From the NCBI GenBank assembly GCA_002483445.1, contig DLHY01000153.1, forward strand, positions 1 to 64,000: a stretch of DNA of 64,000 nt. The letters run 5' to 3'. Positions 18,241 through 26,810 of the stretch are shown piece after piece (positions within the stretch are counted from its first letter, which is position 1; the number at the start of each line of letters is the position of its first letter). A program made the position numbers and the translations under genes. The notes below the pieces were generated by a model that had not been told where the DNA came from, ran no database searches, and worked only from the letters and a program-made list of their open reading frames with translations. Source of the DNA: Blastocatellia bacterium UBA7656 (GTDB lineage Bacteria > Acidobacteriota > Blastocatellia > UBA7656).

Positions 18241-19566
18241 ATGAATATCGAAGCCCAGGCTGCGCAACTCGAAGCTCAGTGGAGATCGGACAAAAGATGG
18301 GAAGGCATCACGCGAGCCTACGCCGCGAAAGATGTTGTGAGATTGCGCGGCTCGGTTCAAATCAACCACACATTTGCCGAGATTGGAGCAAAGCGATTGT
18401 GGAATCTTCTGCACGCGGAGCCTTACGTCGCCGCGCTCGGCGCGATGACCGGATGTCAGGCCGTTCAGATGGTCGAGGCCGGTTTGAAAGCTATTTATAT
18501 GAGCGGCTGGCAGGTCGCCGCCGATGCAAACACCATCGGCCACACCTACCCGGATCAAAGTCTCTACCCGGTCGATAGCGTTCCTACCTTGGTTCGCCGC
18601 ATCAACTCCGCGCTTCAACGCGCCGATCAGGTTCAACACGCCGAGGGCCGCGAAGGGCCACACTGGTTCGCTCCCATCATCGCTGATGCCGAAGCAGGCT
18701 TCGGCGGCACGCTCAACGCATTCGAATTGATGAAGGCGATGATCGAAGCGGGCGCTGCCGGGGTTCACTTCGAAGATCAACTCGCATCGGCCAAAAAATG
18801 CGGACACATGGGCGGAAAGGTTTTAGTCCCCACCTCCGAGTTCATTCAAAAACTCGTCGCCGCGCGCCTCGCCGCTGACGTATCGGGAGTCCCGACCGTA
18901 CTCGTCGCGAGGACGGACGCCAACGCCGCGACTCTGCTCACGAGCGACATCGATCCGAGAGACCACGAGTTTCTGACCGGCGAGAGAACCGTCGAAGGTT
19001 ACTTCACTGTCCGAAGCGGGCTGGATCAGGCCATAGCGCGCGGGCTTGCTTATGCGCCTTACGCGGATATGATCTGGTGCGAGACGAGCGAGCCGAATCT
19101 CGATGAAGCGCGTCGATTCGCCCAAGCCATTCACTCGCGCTTCCCCGGCAAGCTGCTGGCTTACAACTGCTCGCCTTCATTCAACTGGAAGAAGAAACTC
19201 GATCAAGCGACTATCGCGCGCTTTCAGCGCGAGCTTGCCGAGATGGGTTACAGGTTTCAGTTCGTAACCCTCGCCGGGTTCCACGCGCTCAACCATAGCA
19301 TGTATGAACTGGCGAGAGGCTATCGCGAAGAAGGAATGCTCGCTTATTCTCGATTGCAGGAAGAAGAATTCCTGAGCGAAGCGGACGGCTATCGTGCGAT
19401 CAAGCATCAGAGCTTCGTCGGCACTGCGTACTTCGACGCTCTTGCTTCCACAATCGCGGGCGGCGCGTTGTCGACGGCCGCGCTGAAAGGCTCGACCGAA
19501 GAGGAGCAGTTTGAATCCCCGCCCTGGAAGCGACAGGCTGAGATGAGTTTGACCTCAGCCCCATAA
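18241..19566 (+). CDS. aceA: Isocitrate lyase
   Basis: Splits isocitrate to succinate and glyoxylate, the entry step of the glyoxylate shunt. 441 residues, normal length. The active-site signature KKCGHMGGK is present near residue 185, with upstream metal-binding 'PIIADAEAGFGG' and 'HFEDQ', and 'YNCSPSFNWKK' in the C-terminal half. AAGGAGGAG lies eight bases before the ATG at 18241; a GTG immediately upstream is in frame. It forms an operon with aceB. Its last 12 bases overlap the 3' end of the convergent ornithine cyclodeaminase gene. Confidence 0.97.
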   Translation: MNIEAQAAQLEAQWRSDKRWEGITRAYAAKDVVRLRGSVQINHTFAEIGAKRLWNLLHAEPYVAALGAMTGCQAVQMVEAGLKAIYMSGWQVAADANTIGHTYPDQSLYPVDSVPTLVRRINSALQRADQVQHAEGREGPHWFAPIIADAEAGFGGTLNAFELMKAMIEAGAAGVHFEDQLASAKKCGHMGGKVLVPTSEFIQKLVAARLAADVSGVPTVLVARTDANAATLLTSDIDPRDHEFLTGERTVEGYFTVRSGLDQAIARGLAYAPYADMIWCETSEPNLDEARRFAQAIHSRFPGKLLAYNCSPSFNWKKKLDQATIARFQRELAEMGYRFQFVTLAGFHALNHSMYELARGYREEGMLAYSRLQEEEFLSEADGYRAIKHQSFVGTAYFDALASTIAGGALSTAALKGSTEEEQFESPPWKRQAEMSLTSAP

Positions 19567-20514
19567 AGAAACTTCTTCTCCCGCTCCTCGCTCGCGGGCG
19601 CGATTGTAAACCTCAAGGGCGACGGCGATATCTTCGAGCGCGATGCCGTTCGATTTGAAAATAGTTATGTCGTCGTCGCTCGCCCGCCCACGGACGTGGC
19701 CCGCGACTACGCGGCCAAGCTCTGTGACTGATTCCCACTGTATGACGCCGCGCTCGACGGCGGGCATCAAATCGCCCGCTTCGATCTTTGATTGCTCAAT
19801 GGAATCGACGGCGATGATGGATGCGCGGCGAATAGTCTCGACATCGATTTCGCTTTTTGAAAGAAAGTTCGATCCGACGGCGTTTATGTGCGCTCCGGGT
19901 GAAACTAATTTTCCGTCAAAGACAGGCTCGCGCGAGGTCGTCGCCGTGATGATGATTGATTGATCGACGACGGCTTCTTCAGGCGTGTCTACTGGCGCGA
20001 CTTCGACTCCGAGCAATGCGGCCATCTTTCGAGCGAAGTTCTCGCGTCGCTCCTGGCTTCGGGAATAAACTCTGATCGCTTTTATAGCTCTCACTGCGCA
20101 GACAGCCATCGACTGGCTTTCGGCCTGCCAGCCTGTGCCGAACACGCCGACAGTCGCGGCATCACTTCGAGACATGTGTTTGGTGGCCACGCCCGACGCT
20201 GCGCCCGTTCGCATCTGGCCGAGCCGGTCGGCCTCCATCATCGCCAGCAAATCGCCAGTCTCCGATTCGTAGAGCAGAACGAGAAACCGTGCGCCCTTGC
20301 GCGAAGCGGTGTAGACCTTCAATCCATAAACGCCCATCCTGCGGTCGCCCGCGGCCATAACGTGAAGTTGGGAGGTCGGTGTGGCTACGCGATAACGCGG
20401 GCGATTGGTGGCCGCTCCCTCGGCCTGATCACTGAGAGCTTGTTCAACCGCAGCGATGGCCGTCGGCATATCGAGCAGTTCAAAGACATGATGTTCTTTC
20501 AGAAGCAGTGCCAT
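19555..20514 (-). CDS. Ornithine cyclodeaminase/mu-crystallin family protein
   Basis: NAD(P)-dependent enzyme of 319 residues. The Rossmann region 'AATVGVFGTGWQAESQSMAVCAVRAIKAIRVYSRSQERRENFARKMAAL' and the downstream 'DQSIIITATTSREPVFDGKLVSPGAHINAVGSN' are characteristic. Substrate is uncertain: the family includes ornithine cyclodeaminase, alanine dehydrogenase and ketimine reductases. GAGGT eight bases upstream supports the start. It is convergent with aceA and overlaps it by 12 bases; no partner gene suggests its pathway. Confidence 0.88.
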   Translation of the reverse strand: MALLLKEHHVFELLDMPTAIAAVEQALSDQAEGAATNRPRYRVATPTSQLHVMAAGDRRMGVYGLKVYTASRKGARFLVLLYESETGDLLAMMEADRLGQMRTGAASGVATKHMSRSDAATVGVFGTGWQAESQSMAVCAVRAIKAIRVYSRSQERRENFARKMAALLGVEVAPVDTPEEAVVDQSIIITATTSREPVFDGKLVSPGAHINAVGSNFLSKSEIDVETIRRASIIAVDSIEQSKIEAGDLMPAVERGVIQWESVTELGRVVAGHVRGRASDDDITIFKSNGIALEDIAVALEVYNRARERGAGEEVSLWG

Positions 20515-20636
20515 ATTGTTACCTCTCTGTTGAGGAAGTCAGTGAGCAACCAAAAGCTTTAGTTTCAATCTGCGTTTCTTGATTTTCCTCTTCCAACAGC
20601 GATTGCGCCATAGATAAAAATCACATAAAAAACACC

Positions 20637-20666
20637 TTGACACATTCTTTAATATCAGGTTAGAAG
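20637..20666 (+). promoter_or_regulatory. Possible promoter upstream of the sigma factor gene
   Basis: A perfect TTGACA (20637-20642) is followed after 18 bases by TAGAAG (20661-20666), a four-of-six match to a -10 box. The surrounding 240 bases between the cyclodeaminase and sigma factor genes are AT-rich and hold no convincing gene. Weak evidence. Confidence 0.3.
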
Positions 20667-20757
20667 TAATTTTCGTCAGAGTTGCAAGAATTCCACATCG
20701 CCCGTGCGTCATCATTCTCAATGATGGTTATATTGCTGGACAAGTCATTGAACCAAT

Positions 20758-21411
20758 ATGAACGAGCAGTCTCTTGAGCATATTGTTGAAGCATTGTATC
20801 CACAAATTTTTCTCCTGGTTCGTCTGGCGCTGCGCCTGCACAATCATCCTGCATCTGATGGTGAGATTGAAGACTTGAGCCACGAAACAGTTCTGCTTCT
20901 GATCGAAGACGATTTTCGCCGATTGCGAACGTTTGACGAAACAAAGGCTTCGATAAAAACGTGGCTGAAAGCAGTCGTGATGCATCACGTCAGGCGGCAC
21001 ATCCAGAGGCAGACAGCACACAGATTTAACGAAATATATGAAAGCGACCTGCCTTATGATCGCGAGAATGAGATGCTATCCGCGCAGGAGTGCAAGCACG
21101 CTGAAATACAAGCTGCGTTGAGCAGATTAACCGGACGAGAGCGACAGTTGTTCGATCTCTTATGCAAGGATGAAATGAACGTCAGGGAAATAGCATCAGT
21201 CATGGGAATTCGGGTTGATTCGGTTTACAGGCGAAAACATGCTCTCGTCCAAAAGCTCCGCTCTTTTGTGCAAAAGAGCGGGGGGGATAGGCAAATTTCG
21301 AGGCTTGGTTTGAAAAAGCACAAATTTTTTCTTCGGGCGATCAAGATTCTCTTTCAAGCTGTCTATAAGTGCATGAGTATAAAATCCGGAAAGGAGAAAT
21401 CATGTCTATGA
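20758..21411 (+). CDS. ECF-like sigma-70 family RNA polymerase sigma factor
   Basis: 217 residues. Region 2 is seen at about residues 10-85 ('LEHIVEALYPQIFLLVRLALRLHNH...EIEDLSHETVLLLIEDDFRRL...SIKTWLKAVVMHHVRRHI') and region 4 at about 118-170 ('LSRLTGRERQLFDLLCKDEMNVREIASVMGIRVDSVYRRKHALVQKL'). The tail of about 45 basic residues is longer than usual. No anti-sigma factor gene is adjacent. Its stop codon overlaps the start of the next gene by 10 bases, so the sigma factor and the precursor peptide are translationally coupled. It probably drives its own accessory locus (20758-25532). No clear Shine-Dalgarno precedes the ATG. Confidence 0.88.
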   Translation: MNEQSLEHIVEALYPQIFLLVRLALRLHNHPASDGEIEDLSHETVLLLIEDDFRRLRTFDETKASIKTWLKAVVMHHVRRHIQRQTAHRFNEIYESDLPYDRENEMLSAQECKHAEIQAALSRLTGRERQLFDLLCKDEMNVREIASVMGIRVDSVYRRKHALVQKLRSFVQKSGGDRQISRLGLKKHKFFLRAIKILFQAVYKCMSIKSGKEKSCL

Positions 21412-21920
21412 GAAAAGTGTGTCGTCAGCCTATAGCTTTGGCTATCGTTGTTTCAATCCTCTCATGCACTTCGGTCTTTGCGGCGGGTCGCTCGCGCAAT
21501 GCCGCGCCTCCGGTCAAGCTTAAACCGATTGTCTTAATTTTCGAGATGAACAAGGCTCCGGTCAAGGTTGCAGGGGACAATACCTTTCCGCGAGCAGAAT
21601 CAAAGAACCTCGCCACAGGGAAGAACAAACTCACGATCCCGCCTGGGGCAAAACTGGTTGTCAAAAAAATTGCGGCCAAAAACATAAGAGCGAAAAAAAT
21701 TGATGTCGAACCGGGACATCTTACAGTAGCGCCTCCATTTCAAAGCTGGGAATGCATGTCCACATGTCTACAGAGTGCGGGGGTCAGCCTGGTATGGATT
21801 CTTGGATGCGCCGTTATTTGCATAGCAACCCTTGGCATAGGCTGCGCGGTATGTCTCGGTGTGGGCGCTGGTGTCTTAACGATTTGCGGCCAAGCCTGCG
21901 CACACGAACTCAATAATTGA
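21402..21920 (+). CDS. Secreted precursor with C-terminal 8-Cys halocin C8-like peptide
   Basis: 172 residues from the ATG at 21402, preceded by AAAGGAG. Residues 1-28 are a signal peptide (to VFA-AG). Residues 29-112 are a basic, soluble middle part. Residues 113-172 are a hydrophobic, Gly-rich peptide with eight Cys at 118, 122, 136, 140, 148, 151, 162 and 166 (C-x3-C-x13-C-x3-C-x7-C-x2-C-x10-C-x3-C). This layout, signal plus long propart plus Cys-rich hydrophobic C-terminus, matches halocin C8 and related Sec/Tat-exported bacteriocins, where the propart can act as immunity protein. Downstream are an ABC-2 permease and an ATPase, usual for self-protection. Bacteriocin function is inferred; a structural envelope peptide is the alternative. 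Confidence 0.7.
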   Translation: MSMRKVCRQPIALAIVVSILSCTSVFAAGRSRNAAPPVKLKPIVLIFEMNKAPVKVAGDNTFPRAESKNLATGKNKLTIPPGAKLVVKKIAAKNIRAKKIDVEPGHLTVAPPFQSWECMSTCLQSAGVSLVWILGCAVICIATLGIGCAVCLGVGAGVLTICGQACAHELNN

Positions 21921-22062
21921 GGACAGCCGCAGCCAGAGTAAAATCATTGCAAAGGGAACAGTATAAATGATAGCTCTGGGCGACTTTTACGCAACAACGT
22001 AGTCGCTCCGGGGCAAATTTGCGGATCGGCGGGAATGAAGAGGAGAAACCCACTTTAACCTG

Positions 22063-22812
22063 ATGATGCGGAACCAGGAAAACATGAGAACGTTGAAAGC
22101 TCTGCTCAGGAAGGAGTTGATTCTTGAGCCTGCGTTTCGTCGTGTCGGCATAATATGCGTTCCTCTGGTATGTATCGTGGTTATTTGGGCAGTGTTTTCT
22201 CCCGGATCAGTACCACTTGCCGATCCGCAGCTTGGCGGCGTCGAGCAGATACTTATTCCACTCGCAATGATCAATTCATTCCTGGTGCCATTTGGCTTTT
22301 ACATGAATATCATTCAGGGGGAGAGGCGCACCGGATCGTTCGTCCTTTACAGGACTCTGCCAATAGATAAAGGGGTTTTATTCTGGGGCCATGTTTTGTC
22401 CTGCTGGCTGCTCGCATTGATACTGATACTGATTCCATACCTTCTCTTTATCTTCATACGCCTGTTCGTGGGGCCGGATTCGTATTCATTCACGACCGAT
22501 CTGCTGGGCATTCGGTTCCTGCTTTTCCTGATAATGCTGAACTGGTTTACATCGACTCTGGCCGTGGGGCTGGCATTGAACATCAACCCCGGTATGCTTC
22601 CTCTGGTTGTCACTGCTGTTACGGTCTGCATTGTGATTTTTCCATTCGTACTTTCAAAATCCGTGGCAGGTATAGATTCCAGGCACATTCTTATCCGGCT
22701 GGCTCAAAGCCTCGGTCTTCTTCCGAGCGCATCGCTTCTGCTCGCGTTATTATCTGCTCTTGCTGGGGGCCTGTTTTTCTTCTGGTTTCGGAAAAAGAGG
22801 TCTTTCGTCTGA
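22063..22812 (+). CDS. ABC-2 type transporter permease
   Basis: About 249 residues with six hydrophobic segments ('RRVGIICVPLVCIVVIWAVF', 'ILIPLAMINSFLVPFGFYMNII', 'VLSCWLLALILILIPYLLFIFIRLFV', 'LLFLIMLNWFTSTLAVGLAL', 'MLPLVVTAVTVCIVIFPFVL', 'LGLLPSASLLLALLSALAGGLFFFWF'). The loop 'NIIQGERRTGSFVLYRTLPI' is typical of ABC-2 permeases. An ATG at 22084 with AGGA close by is an alternative start. The matching ATPase is encoded at 24615, after an intervening gene. Probably part of export or self-protection for the Cys-rich peptide encoded just upstream. Confidence 0.82.
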   Translation: MMRNQENMRTLKALLRKELILEPAFRRVGIICVPLVCIVVIWAVFSPGSVPLADPQLGGVEQILIPLAMINSFLVPFGFYMNIIQGERRTGSFVLYRTLPIDKGVLFWGHVLSCWLLALILILIPYLLFIFIRLFVGPDSYSFTTDLLGIRFLLFLIMLNWFTSTLAVGLALNINPGMLPLVVTAVTVCIVIFPFVLSKSVAGIDSRHILIRLAQSLGLLPSASLLLALLSALAGGLFFFWFRKKRSFV

Positions 22813-22840
22813 TCCTGTCACAAAAGTTAAGGAGAACAAA

Positions 22841-24613
22841 ATGCTTCAACCCGTTCTGACAACCTTGCTGTTAATAGTCTTTGCTCAATCACCTGATAAT
22901 TCTGCGAGCCGGACTGAAAAATCAGTCCCGCCGCCATCGGTCAGAGCGGTATCTGAGATAAAGGCAATAATATCAGAGGCGAACAAGTTGACCGATCCTA
23001 TTGCCTCGATCAAAGTGCGCGCCAGGGCTGCTCAAATGCTTTGGGCTTATGATCGCGCCGCCGCCAGAAAGATTTTTCTTGATTTGTGGAAATGGGTTGA
23101 AGAGCAGGATGACAAAAATATGGATCGCGAGTCGGCGCGCACCGTTATACTCAAAAATCTTTTCCGAAGAGATCCCAGAATGGCGTCACACCTGCTTGAA
23201 ACAACTCAGGGAAAACAGAAGGCCGAGGAGTCGCCTCTTATAGATCAGGTCAGGGGAAACGATCCGAATCTCAAGCGCCTTAACAGAATCTCTGCGGATT
23301 TGATCGGCGAAGACCTGACCACCGCCGCCGCGTTATTGCAAAGAAGCCTGTCAGTGAGTGTTTCACCGGCAGCTTTTTTTTCCTTACTCAAGTTGAGAGA
23401 CAAGAACCCTGCGCTTGCTGATTATGTGGTATCTCAAACACTGGAGTCTCTCAAGAGCCGTCCCACCCTCGTTGCGCTGACAGGCACTTATCTGCTCATC
23501 GATTATGTGTTTCCGTCAAAGCAGTCATTCGGAGAGTCCCTTAATGATCCGCCCGACGCTGCGTTATACCTGGCGCTCTTTTCGACCGCTTATGATACGT
23601 TGAAGAGGTCTCTGGCTGAGGACGAGCCGTTGTTGAAGGAACAGAAGTACAGTTCAGCCGACCTCCGGATGAAGGCAAACTTCCAGGGCATACTCGCGCT
23701 GGTGCTGGCAGGTTTGGCCCCGGCTTATGCTCCGGAACAAGCGCAAGAGCTAAATGCGCTTTCTGCCAAACTGTCTCAGGCCTTGCCCCCGAACACGACT
23801 CAGAATGTCAGATTTACAGTGGCTCGCATCGTAAGGAACCAGACCGATCACCCGGAAGAGAACATCATTCACACTCTTACTGTCGCCGTCAGCAGAGGAG
23901 AGACCGGCGAAGCAAGACGACTTCTGGACAAAATAGATGATGAAAAAATCAAAAAGGCATTTGCGACTATGATAGCCAATGTTGAGTTCAGAACGCATAT
24001 GAGCAAATCAGAACTTGCTGAGGCACTGATCGCTTTACGCCGAATCGAAGACCCGAATCTGCAAAGCCCATTGTTCGCCCAGGTAGCAAGAGCGGCTTTC
24101 AAGAGAGGGGAAATAGAGTTTTCGCGCCTGATTCTTGCTGAAGCCCGCGAGACGATTTTGAAGGCTGAATGCAACGGATTACAGGCAAAGGCGCTCTTCC
24201 TGCTTGCTGCTGAATCAGCCTCAGTGCCAGACTCAAACTCTCAGGATTTGCTTTATGCCGGAGTATCGTGCCTCAACTACATGGCGAGAACCCTGGGAAT
24301 GAAGGATGAGAAAAAAGGTGGGATTTATGCTGCGCTTCCTGAACTGAATGATCCCGCGTTCCTGATTGATGAGCCTGAACTCTGGCGCGCATTCTCGGTA
24401 GCGGGAAGTGAAGACTTCGAAAGCGCAGTGCATACTGCAAGCTTGATCGAGAACAGAGCAGTCGGCCTGATGGCACAACTTTCTGCTTGCGAAGATTTGG
24501 CCGCGAGCAAAAAAGGAGCGCAAACCCGCAGACCGCCAACCGACCAAAAGGATTCCTCCAAATCATCCCGGCCCTCTCCGAACGGACCCGCGCCTGCCAG
24601 GAAACAGCCTTAG
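22841..24613 (+). CDS. Exported helical-repeat protein of unknown function in the peptide locus
   Basis: 590 residues from the ATG at 22841, which follows AAGGAG. A short signal peptide (MLQPVLTTLLLIVFAQS) is followed by an almost entirely helical protein with TPR/HEAT-like periodicity, e.g. 'VRARAAQMLWAYDRAAARKIFLDLWKWVEE' and 'AEALIALRRIEDPNLQSPLFAQVARAAFKRGEIEFSRLILAEARETI'. No catalytic motif is seen; the C-terminus is Pro/Ser-rich. It is placed between the permease and ATPase genes with only one base before the latter, so it belongs to the same operon. It may be a periplasmic scaffold or immunity factor; family not recognised. Confidence 0.75.
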   Translation: MLQPVLTTLLLIVFAQSPDNSASRTEKSVPPPSVRAVSEIKAIISEANKLTDPIASIKVRARAAQMLWAYDRAAARKIFLDLWKWVEEQDDKNMDRESARTVILKNLFRRDPRMASHLLETTQGKQKAEESPLIDQVRGNDPNLKRLNRISADLIGEDLTTAAALLQRSLSVSVSPAAFFSLLKLRDKNPALADYVVSQTLESLKSRPTLVALTGTYLLIDYVFPSKQSFGESLNDPPDAALYLALFSTAYDTLKRSLAEDEPLLKEQKYSSADLRMKANFQGILALVLAGLAPAYAPEQAQELNALSAKLSQALPPNTTQNVRFTVARIVRNQTDHPEENIIHTLTVAVSRGETGEARRLLDKIDDEKIKKAFATMIANVEFRTHMSKSELAEALIALRRIEDPNLQSPLFAQVARAAFKRGEIEFSRLILAEARETILKAECNGLQAKALFLLAAESASVPDSNSQDLLYAGVSCLNYMARTLGMKDEKKGGIYAALPELNDPAFLIDEPELWRAFSVAGSEDFESAVHTASLIENRAVGLMAQLSACEDLAASKKGAQTRRPPTDQKDSSKSSRPSPNGPAPARKQP

Positions 24614-24614
24614 G

Positions 24615-25532
24615 ATGAACAGGGATATTGTGGAAACATCGCTCGAAGTCAACTGCCTGGAAAAGAAGTATAAAGATTTTTCGTTGAGTGTTTCGCTCTC
24701 TATATTCAAAGGCGAAACATTGGCTCTTGTAGGACCGAACGGTTCAGGGAAAACCACTCTCATACGATGCCTTCTCAATGTCGTGCGACGAGACAGCGGA
24801 GAAGTGCGCCTGTTCAACCGCGATCTTGATAAGCACGAGGTTGCAATCAAACAACAGATAGGCGTATTTCTCGAAGACCCTCGCTTGTTTGATGACCTTC
24901 GTATCAAAGATACTTTTGAATTCTGCTCCTCGATCTATTCCGAGTGGGACTCTCAATATGCGGAGAGCCTGCTTGAGCAATTCCAGATAGATTCGTCGAA
25001 AAGATTCAAACATTTGTCAAAGGGAATGAAAGCGAAGGCATCTCTCATTATCGCTCTGGCTCCAAAACCGAAGATTTTGATCCTTGATGAACCCACCTCC
25101 GGATTGGATCCTGGCATGAGAAGGCTTTTCATAGAAAAGGTCAGAGAGGCGAAGGTTCGGTTTAATCCGTCTATACTGCTGACATCGCACATAATGAAGG
25201 ATGTAGAAGACCTTGCTGACCGAATAGCCTTCATAGAAAATGGCCGGATAAAGCTCTGCGAATCTCGCGCATCCTTTCTCTCCTGGAAAGTGATCGAAGG
25301 ATTTTGCGACAGTAATATCGAAGTGGAAGCAATCGGCTTGAGATTGGTGAGTCAGGAAGAGAAAAAGAAATTCCATCTGCTTACTGACAAGTGTGGAGAG
25401 GAACTGCTCGGCGAAATCAAAGCACACGGAGCGGAGATCACCAGTATCTCGTCTCCCGACCTGGAAGAAATATACAGCTGGGTCATAAATCACGGCGGTT
25501 TCATCGGAAATAACCACCCGACAGATGGATAG
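24615..25532 (+). CDS. ABC transporter ATP-binding protein
   Basis: 305 residues. Walker A GPNGSGKTT (40-48), signature 'LSKGMKAKASLIIAL', Walker B 'ILILDEPTSGLD' and the switch His in 'LLTSHIMKD' are all present. The C-terminal 80 residues are the extension common to ABC-2 ATPases. It starts one base after the stop of the helical protein, so translation is coupled. With the permease at 22063 it makes a full ABC-2 transporter, plausibly exporting the Cys-rich peptide or protecting the producer from it. Confidence 0.92.
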   Translation: MNRDIVETSLEVNCLEKKYKDFSLSVSLSIFKGETLALVGPNGSGKTTLIRCLLNVVRRDSGEVRLFNRDLDKHEVAIKQQIGVFLEDPRLFDDLRIKDTFEFCSSIYSEWDSQYAESLLEQFQIDSSKRFKHLSKGMKAKASLIIALAPKPKILILDEPTSGLDPGMRRLFIEKVREAKVRFNPSILLTSHIMKDVEDLADRIAFIENGRIKLCESRASFLSWKVIEGFCDSNIEVEAIGLRLVSQEEKKKFHLLTDKCGEELLGEIKAHGAEITSISSPDLEEIYSWVINHGGFIGNNHPTDG

Positions 25533-25569
25533 AATTTTCCAATCACTGTGATGTGAGGACTCTTCAGAC

Positions 25570-26658
25570 TCACTTCGCCCAGTAACCTGATCTCGCGCGG
25601 ACGCTGGCGCCCGGTCGGGCGACTTCGACTTTTATAGTTCTCCATCGGCCATCCCGCGAGTCGTTTTCAGGGTAATAGCCCAGTGTATATTGCGAGCGTA
25701 GATTGTCGGCCACCTGTTTATAAACTGATGCAAGGTCGGTGAGCGCGTTGACCGCGTAGACTCGTCCGCCCGCGCGCTCGACCACTTGTTTCATATCGCG
25801 CTCGGCTATGCGATAAAGCCCCTCGGCCATCTCGCGCAACAGCGCAGGAGGGAGGGCCTGTCGCGGCAGCGCGCGATTCGGCGATGAGGAATCGAATTCG
25901 TCAAAGTAGCGATCCACCTGGCTCTTAGAAAAATTTATATAGCCCGGATCGTAAGGGTTTTTGAGCAGCCCTTCGATCATCGCTTCTTCGGTGTTGAGCG
26001 CGAGGAAATAAACCGACGCTTCGGATTTCTCGACCGCGCCCGCAACTTCTCTGTAAGTCAGGCGGCTCGTCGAATCCACCCCGTCCGACATGCAGACAAT
26101 GGCTTTGCGCCCTTCGGTTTTTCTCAACCTGAGATCATCAGCGGCCCGACCGAGCGCGTCATAAAACGAAGTGCCTGTGGCCGGAGTGAATCGCTGCGTG
26201 ATATCTCCTTCGGCTGATGCGACCTGGTCGATAGCGGCTTCCAAAGTCTCGCGGCTGTCCTCGAAATCGGCGATAGATTCTATCTCGCGGCTGAATACGA
26301 TCACCGCGACGCGATCATCCCGGCGAAGCTCTTTGAGAAACCCACGGGCTGCGCGCTTGATCAACTCGATATCGTTTTGCGTCGAGCCTGAGATATCCAG
26401 AAGCAGCATTATGGTGAAAGGCTCCTGGGTCGAAGCGAAGTGAGTTATTTTTTGCCGCACTCCGTCTTCGTAGATGATGAAGTCCTGAGCGCGAAGCGAT
26501 TTCACCGCGGAGCCGCCTTCGATGACTGTTGCCGAAACAGTGACGAGATCGGTTTTGAGCTTGATCGTTTCGTCCTGACGCGGCGGCTGCGCCGGCGCCG
26601 CAATGGAGAGGAGCGTGACTGCGAGGAAAACCATTATCGATTTCGCTGCTTTAATCAT
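25570..26658 (-). CDS. Exported VWFA-domain protein
   Basis: 362 residues with a signal peptide (to about APA-Q). A short N-terminal beta segment ('IKLKTDLVTVSATVIEGGSAVKSLRAQDFIIYEDGVRQKITHF') precedes a von Willebrand A domain with a complete MIDAS start, D88-x-S90-x-S92 in 'LLLDISGSTQND', and 'IVCMSDGVDSTSRL' later. This architecture is very frequent in Acidobacteriota. Its role is unknown; adhesion or protein-protein contact is usual for the fold. It is convergent with the ABC locus and divergent from the nucleotidyltransferase gene. Confidence 0.9.
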   Translation of the reverse strand: MIKAAKSIMVFLAVTLLSIAAPAQPPRQDETIKLKTDLVTVSATVIEGGSAVKSLRAQDFIIYEDGVRQKITHFASTQEPFTIMLLLDISGSTQNDIELIKRAARGFLKELRRDDRVAVIVFSREIESIADFEDSRETLEAAIDQVASAEGDITQRFTPATGTSFYDALGRAADDLRLRKTEGRKAIVCMSDGVDSTSRLTYREVAGAVEKSEASVYFLALNTEEAMIEGLLKNPYDPGYINFSKSQVDRYFDEFDSSSPNRALPRQALPPALLREMAEGLYRIAERDMKQVVERAGGRVYAVNALTDLASVYKQVADNLRSQYTLGYYPENDSRDGRWRTIKVEVARPGASVRARSGYWAK

Positions 26659-26766
26659 TTTTGTCTTTCCGTAATCCTATCCTTGAGAGCGACCAATTGC
26701 CAGTCGGCAAAGTTTGTCAGAGCCGTCGCGTGGTGGTAGACTGCAATGTAAAAATTTTGCTGCCAT

Positions 26767-26783
26767 GCAAGCTGACAGCTTGC
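26767..26783 (+). other. Leader hairpin before the sugar nucleotidyltransferase gene
   Basis: GCAAGCT-GAC-AGCTTGC forms a seven-base-pair hairpin with a three-base loop, 27 bases before the ATG at 26811. It ends before AAGGAG, the ribosome-binding site. It may stabilise the leader; no regulatory role can be shown. Confidence 0.4.
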
Positions 26784-26810
26784 TCTACATAAGCAAGGAG
26801 CAACCATCCG

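Noticed and set aside
21369..21401. Upstream ATG of the Cys-peptide precursor
   Set aside because: It would add eleven basic residues before the signal peptide; AAAGGAG stands directly before the ATG at 21402.
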